Assembly: GCA_945906945.1 (NCBI GenBank)
Contig: CAMDSZ010000005.1
Location: 1 to 38,208, forward strand
Source of the DNA: Akkermansia muciniphila
GTDB taxonomy: Bacteria; Verrucomicrobiota; Verrucomicrobiia; Chthoniobacterales; Chthoniobacteraceae
Direction: 5' to 3'
DNA length: 38,208 nucleotides
Shown: positions 32,515-38,208 of the stretch, one piece after another
How positions within the stretch are numbered: position 1 is the first letter of the stretch
Layout: every line of letters begins with the position of its first letter
Translations under genes and position numbers: made by a program
Notes under the pieces: model-generated
Seen by the model: the letters and a program-made list of their open reading frames with translations, nothing else
Told to the model about the DNA's origin: nothing
The model's database searches: none

Positions 32515-33558
32515 TCAGCTCCTCGATGCGCGAATGCTCGGTCCCTCGACCCATTGAGGTGGAATCATGATATGACGCGGTACCTCGGGCACTCCCTGCT
32601 CTCGTAGCGAGAGCTGGGAGACCACGAGGTCCACCGCTGCAGCCGCAAGTTGATCGCGACGTTGGTAGATGCCGGCAAACGTTTCCATCCTTGGCGTCCA
32701 ATCGTGAACGACAAATCCGATGTCCTCCGGAATACGGTAGCCCAGTGCGCGGAGCCAATCTGGAACGTGGGTGTCGAATGTGATGAGTGCATCGGGCCGG
32801 TATTTGTTCAACCACTGGGTGAATGCTTCGCGTCCCTTGCTGATTTCATTGCTCGGGAAGAGGAGTAGCGGCACGCGATTCCTCGCGGGCAGGCCGTGCT
32901 GCCAGTGGAAGAGACCGCCGCTGTAGCCGAACTGTGAACGCGTTACAATCCACTGGGTCACCGCCACACCAATTCGGCGATAGCCCCGTGCGCTGAGTTG
33001 TTCGGCCGCGATTTGGATGCCCACTGTCATGTTGCCAGCGCACATGTGCAAAGCAGGCTGCTGCATGGCATTTCCAAATGTAACGACGGCAAACGGCGAG
33101 TAGTCAATTTGGGCGCAGGGAAGCTGCATGCTTTGAGGGGAGACGATCACTGCTTCTGTGCCGCGCGCATGTAGCATCTCTTGGAGGCGCTTTGGCGTGA
33201 GCCTGTCTTTACCGAGAAAAAATTCCTCAACTTCGTATCCGTAACCTTGCGCCCGGCGGCGGATGTCTTCCACGGGCACGTATTGATATGAGGGACCGAG
33301 CAAACCGTCCTGTGGAACGTGTTCACGGATCACTGCAATGGTGGCTCTTACAACGCTCGTCTTTTGGCTGCGCACGGCCTCCATCAGACGTGCGAGATGC
33401 GGGTCGGGCTTGTATCCCAGCTTTTGCGCGGCACCGACTACGATGTCCCTCGTGGACGGAGCGACTTTTGGGGCGCCGCGCAGCGCCCGGGAGACGGTCA
33501 TGGTCGAGAGTCCGACCATCCTGGCTACGTCGTGGAGGGTGGGGCGCTGGTCTGGCAT
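32515..33558 (-). CDS. LacI-family transcriptional regulator
   Basis: This 347-aa regulator has an N-terminal HTH (LHDVARMVGLSTMTVSRALR, residues about 8-27), a hinge helix region (VVGAAQKLGYKPD), and a periplasmic-binding-like effector domain to the end (VNFxDTH-like segments such as ALITFDTHVPDWL and VVHDWTPRMETFAG). It faces the 1511-aa secreted protein across 68 bases containing a CACCTAGGTG palindrome, so it probably represses or activates that gene and itself in response to a sugar. The ligand is unknown. The neighbouring VTT gene follows after 242 bases. Confidence 0.9.
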   Translation of the reverse strand: MPDQRPTLHDVARMVGLSTMTVSRALRGAPKVAPSTRDIVVGAAQKLGYKPDPHLARLMEAVRSQKTSVVRATIAVIREHVPQDGLLGPSYQYVPVEDIRRRAQGYGYEVEEFFLGKDRLTPKRLQEMLHARGTEAVIVSPQSMQLPCAQIDYSPFAVVTFGNAMQQPALHMCAGNMTVGIQIAAEQLSARGYRRIGVAVTQWIVTRSQFGYSGGLFHWQHGLPARNRVPLLLFPSNEISKGREAFTQWLNKYRPDALITFDTHVPDWLRALGYRIPEDIGFVVHDWTPRMETFAGIYQRRDQLAAAAVDLVVSQLSLREQGVPEVPRHIMIPPQWVEGPSIRASRS

Positions 33559-33571
33559 GGCGTTAACATAA

Positions 33572-33581
33572 CACCTAGGTG
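33572..33581. promoter_or_regulatory. Candidate LacI-family operator
   Basis: CACCTAGGTG is a perfect 10-bp palindrome in the 68-bp divergent space. The flanks (AACATAA on the left, AATGTT on the right) extend it imperfectly. Even spacing with a central CpG-less core (CCTAGG) fits a LacI-family half-site pair. It is 14 bases from the lacI start and 46 from the forward gene. Confidence 0.5.
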
Positions 33582-33615
33582 AATGTTGTCATCCGTTCAG
33601 AGCGCCTGTCATTTT

Positions 33616-33621
33616 TATAAT
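33616..33621 (+). promoter_or_regulatory. Candidate -10 element, possibly for a leaderless transcript
   Basis: TATAAT lies five bases before the ATG at 33627, and no Shine-Dalgarno is visible. Used as a -10 box, it would place the transcript start at or near the start codon. No good -35 hexamer is present at the usual spacing, so it may be chance. Confidence 0.3.
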
Positions 33622-33626
33622 CGTTT

Positions 33627-36600
33627 ATGAAACGAGTCTCCCCTTGCTGGGCGCTTGCCCTTGCGTGCTTTCTTTATTTTCTCCCCCTTGCCCTTCCGGC
33701 CAACTCAGGGAGCACGCAAATCAAGGAAATAATTGCGAACCGGTCATGGCAGGGGATCCCCGGATTGGAGCGCACCGCGAGGGGCAGGGTGTTCGCTTCT
33801 TGGTTCACCGGCGGGCCGAAGGAGCCTGCGCCCGAAAACACCGTGCTTTTGTCCTGGAGTGATGACGGGGCGAAGACCTTCACCGTCCCGCAGGCGATGG
33901 GCGAACCGAAGGACGGGACTCGATGCTACGACCCGACGGTGTGGATCGATCCGAAGGGAAGACTTTGGTACATTTTTAATCGCGGAAACAAGGACACAGC
34001 CCAGCACGACATCTGGGCGCGTATTTGCGACCAACCTGATGCGCAGACGCCTGTGTTTGGTCAGGAGTTCAGGGTGGGCTATGACGTGCCCTTCGCATTT
34101 CGCATGAACAAGGTAACGGTGCTATCTTCAGGGGAGTGGTTGATGCCGGTGACTCTCGCGCAGAAGCGGATACCAGCTTGGAGCACCGGTTACAACGACC
34201 AGCAGGAACCCACGCTGCATGGCGTGGGTATTTCAGGCGACGAAGGCAGGACCTGGACTCTTCATGGCGCCGTGAAATCAAGGCCATGGGCCCTCGAAAA
34301 CATGATCGTCGAACTCAAGGATGGTCGCCTGTGGATGCTCATACGCACCAGCAGCGGTGTCCTCTGGGAGAGTCATTCCTCCGACAAAGGGCGCACCTGG
34401 AGCGAGGGAAGGGCTAGCACCATCCCAAGTCCTGGTTCGCGCTTCTTCATCCGGAGGCTGGCGTCTGGAAACCTGCTGCTCGTGAATCATTTTAACTTCA
34501 AAGGCCGCAACAATCTCACCGCGCGGGTTTCCACCGATGACGGCATCACGTGGTGCGACGGTCTGCTGCTCGATGAGCGGGCGGGCGTTTCGTATCCCGA
34601 CGGAGTGCAGGATAAGGACGGCCTGATCTGGATCACATATGACCGTGACCGGCAGGGTGACGGCGATATTTTGCTGGCGAAGTTTAAGGAGCAGGATGCG
34701 CTCGGCGGAAAAAATGTGTCGGGTGCAGTGAGCTTGAAGCAGGTGATCAATCGGATCGACCATCCAAAGCTGGTGTCATCCGGATGGGATGCGGCGCTTG
34801 CGGGCGATATGGTGATGCAGCGGCTGAGCAGGGTCACCGCGCCACATGTTAAAGGAGCGCATGACGCAGAGTTTGTGTGCATCGGGGGGCGGGCCTACAT
34901 CGTCGAGCACGACAACGATATTCAGCCGGGGCACGGTGCGGGGAAGGCCGAGTACTGCGTGCTTTCCATCGTGGATTTAAAGACGCAGGCGGTGGAGAAA
35001 GTGATTCCTTTAGCGAAATCAGAGGAGGTTTTTGAGAATGAGACTCTGCCTGTCGGTGCGTGCTTTGTGCCGCGCATTCTGCAAAAAGACGCGTCTACCT
35101 TGAGGTGCTACTTCGCGAGTGAGGATGGCAACAAGCGCGAGGCGCAGATGTGGTATCGCGATTTTGATCTGAAGACCGAGAGCTTCGAGAAACGCATTCA
35201 CAAAGCGATGCTCAAGACTGCAGCGGGTGTCTTTGACATGCAGCCGCGTTACTTTCATGCCGATGCGGCAGCACTCGGATTTAAGAGGCCCGCGCAGAAG
35301 CATGGCCTCTACATTTTTGACTCGTTCAAGCAGTTTGACGGGAAGCGCTACATCGCCATTAACAACTTTCCAGGCAAACAAAATGCCCTTGCGATTCTGC
35401 ACGGTGATTTCGAAACGTTCGAAATCGTGGGCCACTATAACGAGCCTGAGGAAGCGCAGTTGAGCGAGTCTGCGGTGAACCGGCTTCCAGACGGAAGCTG
35501 GATGGCAATCTGCCGCAATGACCTTGGGAATTACCACTTCACGACAAGCAAGGACGGGAAGCAATGGACCGTAGGCCGTGAGATGCCGTTTGTGAGCGGC
35601 GGGCTCAATTCAAAGCCGATTTTCGAGAAGTTTGGCGGCGCGTACTATCTCGGCTGGCAGGAGAATACCAAAATCGGCGGCTCGAATCGGAGCGTTTTCA
35701 ACATCGATATTTCACGAGACGGTAAAAACTGGGAGCGCAAATACCGGTTTGAAACGCCGCAATCCTTTCAATATCCGAGCTTCCATGAGCACGAGGGTGT
35801 GGTCTGGCTTGTGGTCACCCAAAGTGATCATGGAGGCACGACGGACCGGATTATGTTCGGCAAACTCGAAGAGTCAGGCCGGTTCGAGACTCAATCGGGG
35901 AAACAACGCATCACTTGGCCCGCTCCGGCCGAAGAGCCCGCGGTGATGCGCAAGGGAGTCAGGCTTTTCGCAGACCGCGACTACACCCTCACCGAGGCGC
36001 CCGAGTTTTTGCTGGGACGCTCTTTTCTGCGCACAAGCATCGGCGGATATGAGCTCGACTGCACAAAACCCGGTGAGCTTTCTGTGATGACCCTCAGCAA
36101 GCCGCATGAGGCTAACCAGAGCGCGGCTCTCGAGAAAGCCGGGTTCGTGAAAACCGGCCCGCCCGAGTTCCAGCTTTTCCCTGGTGAAATCAATCGGGTC
36201 TCGACTTGGCGCAGGCATTTGAACCCGGGAGATCGCGTTGCCTTCAAGAAACTCGCCTTCGCCGTTTTTGGGGAGGGATTAGAGGTGAAATTAAGATCTG
36301 GAAGCGAACAGAAGCCGGAAACCCCGGAGCAACGGGCCGCTCGAATCGCGGAGATGGAAAAGATCGCGGAGCACGCGCTTGTGCCCCCTGTTTTAAACAC
36401 GTCGCCTCTTCCAAGGTATGACTACGAGAACTTGGATTATGGAATGACGATCGGGATCGAGCGTACACCGGGCGGACGGTTGTGGGCTTGCTGGGTGGCC
36501 GGTGGGGACAGTCCGCAAGCTTACTTCGTCCTGGCAACCTCGGATGACGACGGCCAGACATGGTCAAAGCCGCGTCTGGTGGTTGATTCGCATTCGAAGG

Positions 36601-38162
36601 AGCTGCCGCGCGAGCGCAGCATTCTGGTCGGGAACTTGTGGACGGATCCGCTTGGTAAGCTGTGGCTCATCTTTGATCAATCGATGGACATGTTCGACGG
36701 GCGCGCTGGGGTTTGGGCGACCGTTTGCGAAAATCCGGATGCGGATTCGCCGGCATGGTCCGCTCCAAAGCGAATATGGCATGGGGTGACGCTGAATAAG
36801 CCGACGGTTCTCTCAAACGGGGAATGGATGCTGCCCATCTCGCTGGATCAACGGGGCGGCTTTGGTGCCTTCAAGGGATGCTTTTCCGAATTGGACCCGG
36901 TGCGTGGCGCCAACGTGTTTGTTTCTGCAAACCAGGGAAAGACTTGGGAGCGTCGTGGAGTGGCCACTTTCCCGAATCCTGACTGGCAGGAACATATGAT
37001 TGTAGAGCGCAAGGACGGGTCTCTGTGGATGCTCGCCCGGACGGGGCAGGGGATTATGGAATCGGTCTCAACGGATGGTGGGCGGAATTGGACGGAGGCG
37101 GCTGAACCGGAAGGAATGCGCCAGCCGAATGCACGGTTCTTTGTAAGGCGATTGCTTTCCGGACGCTTGCTGTTTGTGAAGCACGGGGACCAGATCGACT
37201 CGCATCAGGGACGAGTTCAGCTCAGTGCGTGGCTTTCGGATGACGATGGAAAGACATGGCAGGGCGGCCTCGTCTTGGATGAGCGAAAAGGGGTTTCCTA
37301 CCCCGACGGATTTCAGGCGCCGGACGGGACTATTTACATTTCGTACGATCGGAACCGGTCCCCCGACGGGGAGATTCTGCTCGCCCGGTTTACGGAGGCG
37401 GATGTTCTGGCAAAGGAGCTGACGGGACCAAAATCCAAGCTGAAGATGCTGATCAGCCGCCCGCTCGCGCGCTTCACCAAACCTGAATCGGAGTTTTCGC
37501 CACTCTTCGACGGCAAGAGCTTCTCGGGCTGGGAGCAGTCGGGAAACTGGAGTATCGAGGATGGCGCGTTTTATCGGAAGTCAGCTGGAGGTTCGCTTAA
37601 ATACTCGGCTGCGACGGTGCCAGATGACTTCGAGTTGCGCTTTGAGTGGAAAGTGTCCCAAGGATGCAACAGCGGCGTGTACTACCGTCCGGGGCAGGTG
37701 GAATATCAAGTGCTGGACAATCGCGGAAGTGCGTATGGCGAAAATGCGAGGCAGTCGGCGGCGGCGCTTTTTTTCTGCATGGCTCCGTCCAAGGACGCGA
37801 CGCGGCCGGTGGGCGAATGGAACACCGCACGGATTCTTTGCAAAGGGACGGTGATCGAGCACTGGCTCAACGGTGAGCGGGTGTTGTCGTTCGATTACGC
37901 GGACGCTAAGTGGGAGTGGTATGTCCAGTTGCTTGCCGCGCGGGGCGGTGACTTGACGGGGCGCACGGGGCAGATTTCGCTTCAGGACCATGGACAGGAT
38001 GTTTGGTTCAAGAATCTGCGCTGGCGCGAGATCCCGAGGGGCGAGGTGGTGGTTGCGGAGCCTTATTTCGAGCCGCTGCAGGTGAGTGGCGCTGCGCTCG
38101 AGAAGGAAAATGCGAGGGTCAAGGCCATGCTCGAAGCAAAGGAAAAGCAGAGGAAACCGTGA
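33627..38162 (+). CDS. Giant secreted three-propeller (BNR/sialidase-like) protein with DUF1080 domain
   Basis: This 1511-aa protein has a signal peptide (about residues 1-25, ALACFLYFLPLALPA). Residues about 30-360 form a BNR-type propeller with Asp-boxes (SDDGAKTF, SGDEGRTW, SSDKGRTW, STDDGITW). A second, more divergent propeller covers about 375-755 (SKDGKQW, SRDGKNW). A small linker domain spans about 765-915, and a third propeller covers about 922-1283 (SDDDGQTW, SANQGKTW, STDGGRNW, SDDDGKTW). Residues about 1288-1467 form a DUF1080/LamG-like domain (FSPLFDGKSFSGWEQSG, NSGVYYR). Propellers one and three share VSYPDG-type segments and are likely duplicates. The sialidase arginine triad is not evident, so true sialidase activity is not claimed. 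It faces a LacI regulator and probably degrades or binds an external polysaccharide. Confidence 0.8.
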   Translation: MKRVSPCWALALACFLYFLPLALPANSGSTQIKEIIANRSWQGIPGLERTARGRVFASWFTGGPKEPAPENTVLLSWSDDGAKTFTVPQAMGEPKDGTRCYDPTVWIDPKGRLWYIFNRGNKDTAQHDIWARICDQPDAQTPVFGQEFRVGYDVPFAFRMNKVTVLSSGEWLMPVTLAQKRIPAWSTGYNDQQEPTLHGVGISGDEGRTWTLHGAVKSRPWALENMIVELKDGRLWMLIRTSSGVLWESHSSDKGRTWSEGRASTIPSPGSRFFIRRLASGNLLLVNHFNFKGRNNLTARVSTDDGITWCDGLLLDERAGVSYPDGVQDKDGLIWITYDRDRQGDGDILLAKFKEQDALGGKNVSGAVSLKQVINRIDHPKLVSSGWDAALAGDMVMQRLSRVTAPHVKGAHDAEFVCIGGRAYIVEHDNDIQPGHGAGKAEYCVLSIVDLKTQAVEKVIPLAKSEEVFENETLPVGACFVPRILQKDASTLRCYFASEDGNKREAQMWYRDFDLKTESFEKRIHKAMLKTAAGVFDMQPRYFHADAAALGFKRPAQKHGLYIFDSFKQFDGKRYIAINNFPGKQNALAILHGDFETFEIVGHYNEPEEAQLSESAVNRLPDGSWMAICRNDLGNYHFTTSKDGKQWTVGREMPFVSGGLNSKPIFEKFGGAYYLGWQENTKIGGSNRSVFNIDISRDGKNWERKYRFETPQSFQYPSFHEHEGVVWLVVTQSDHGGTTDRIMFGKLEESGRFETQSGKQRITWPAPAEEPAVMRKGVRLFADRDYTLTEAPEFLLGRSFLRTSIGGYELDCTKPGELSVMTLSKPHEANQSAALEKAGFVKTGPPEFQLFPGEINRVSTWRRHLNPGDRVAFKKLAFAVFGEGLEVKLRSGSEQKPETPEQRAARIAEMEKIAEHALVPPVLNTSPLPRYDYENLDYGMTIGIERTPGGRLWACWVAGGDSPQAYFVLATSDDDGQTWSKPRLVVDSHSKELPRERSILVGNLWTDPLGKLWLIFDQSMDMFDGRAGVWATVCENPDADSPAWSAPKRIWHGVTLNKPTVLSNGEWMLPISLDQRGGFGAFKGCFSELDPVRGANVFVSANQGKTWERRGVATFPNPDWQEHMIVERKDGSLWMLARTGQGIMESVSTDGGRNWTEAAEPEGMRQPNARFFVRRLLSGRLLFVKHGDQIDSHQGRVQLSAWLSDDDGKTWQGGLVLDERKGVSYPDGFQAPDGTIYISYDRNRSPDGEILLARFTEADVLAKELTGPKSKLKMLISRPLARFTKPESEFSPLFDGKSFSGWEQSGNWSIEDGAFYRKSAGGSLKYSAATVPDDFELRFEWKVSQGCNSGVYYRPGQVEYQVLDNRGSAYGENARQSAAALFFCMAPSKDATRPVGEWNTARILCKGTVIEHWLNGERVLSFDYADAKWEWYVQLLAARGGDLTGRTGQISLQDHGQDVWFKNLRWREIPRGEVVVAEPYFEPLQVSGAALEKENARVKAMLEAKEKQRKP

Positions 38163-38163
38163 G

Positions 38164-38192
38164 GATGCGCGGGTGTTCAGCCTTCGCGCATC
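38164..38192 (+). terminator. Hairpin after the three-propeller gene
   Basis: GATGCGCG and CGCGCATC are perfect complements across a 13-base loop, directly after the stop. The following bases are not T-rich (TGGGCGG), so intrinsic termination is possible but not certain. Confidence 0.45.
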
Positions 38193-38208
38193 TGGGCGGT
38201 AAGGCGGC

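Noticed and set aside
32273-32815. N-terminal extension of the ORF that ends at 31628
   Set aside because: The extension runs through the LacI gene in another frame and has no family-like sequence. The VTT fold starts at the ATG at 32272.
33627-34700. True sialidase (GH33) assignment for the first propeller
   Set aside because: Asp-boxes are present, but the RIP/FRIP motif and a clear arginine triad are not visible, so only a BNR-like propeller is claimed.
1-38208. CRISPR arrays, tRNA or rRNA genes, insertion sequences
   Set aside because: No regularly spaced direct repeats, no cloverleaf-like sequence, no transposase ORF and no terminal repeats were seen on reading.

Overview
The window looks like a chromosomal segment of a Verrucomicrobiota bacterium, possibly Opitutales or Puniceicoccales. 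This is inferred from gene content: a Cys-type sulfatase, a BNR/DUF1080 mega-protein beside a LacI regulator, and a type III PKS cassette. No rRNA or tRNA is available to confirm it. I see no tRNA, rRNA, CRISPR array, insertion sequence or attachment site.

Layout. (1) 1-1091: the end of a probable sigma/anti-sigma operon, with a one-TM anti-sigma-like protein overlapping a DUF3106-like periplasmic protein. (2) 1201-2172: a 26-codon leader ORF and two tandem paralogous proteins of unknown family. (3) 2228-3460 (-): a response regulator with a degenerate HD-GYP domain. (4) 3646-19260: an exopolysaccharide locus. Seven genes overlap or nearly abut from 3646 to 10746 (four GTs and a fifth GT4, a serine-acetyltransferase-like protein, a Wza-type exporter) and lead into a Wzc-type co-polymerase. 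A reverse-strand, frameshifted GT2 follows, then a Wzy-like polymerase, a flippase fused to a kinase-like domain, and a WecG/TagA glycosyltransferase fused to two STAS-like domains. (5) 19541-23271 (-): a GT4/alpha-helical-toroid protein coupled to a GH130 enzyme. (6) 23389-26410 (-): methyltransferase, FAD oxidoreductase, type III polyketide synthase and a 41-codon ORF ending at an intrinsic terminator, divergent from a beta-barrel outer-membrane protein. (7) 27371-33558 (-): sulfatase, HrpB helicase, VTT/DedA-type membrane protein and LacI-family regulator. (8) 33627-38162 (+): a 1511-aa secreted protein with three propeller-like modules and a C-terminal DUF1080 domain.

How it fits together. 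Region 4 carries most of a Wzx/Wzy-type capsule or exopolysaccharide pathway: GTs build the repeat unit, the Wzx-like protein flips it, the Wzy-like protein polymerises it, and the Wzc/Wza-like proteins control length and export. No priming phosphoglycosyl transferase is visible. Three signalling modules nearby look altered: a Wzc ATPase without the Walker A lysine, an HD-GYP without its metal-binding histidines, and STAS domains fused to a glycosyltransferase. The flippase-kinase and glycosyltransferase-STAS fusions are adjacent and are the most unusual part of the window. Region 6 resembles phenolic-lipid or pyrone pathways in logic. Region 8 is probably controlled by the divergent LacI protein through a palindrome in the 68-bp intergenic space.
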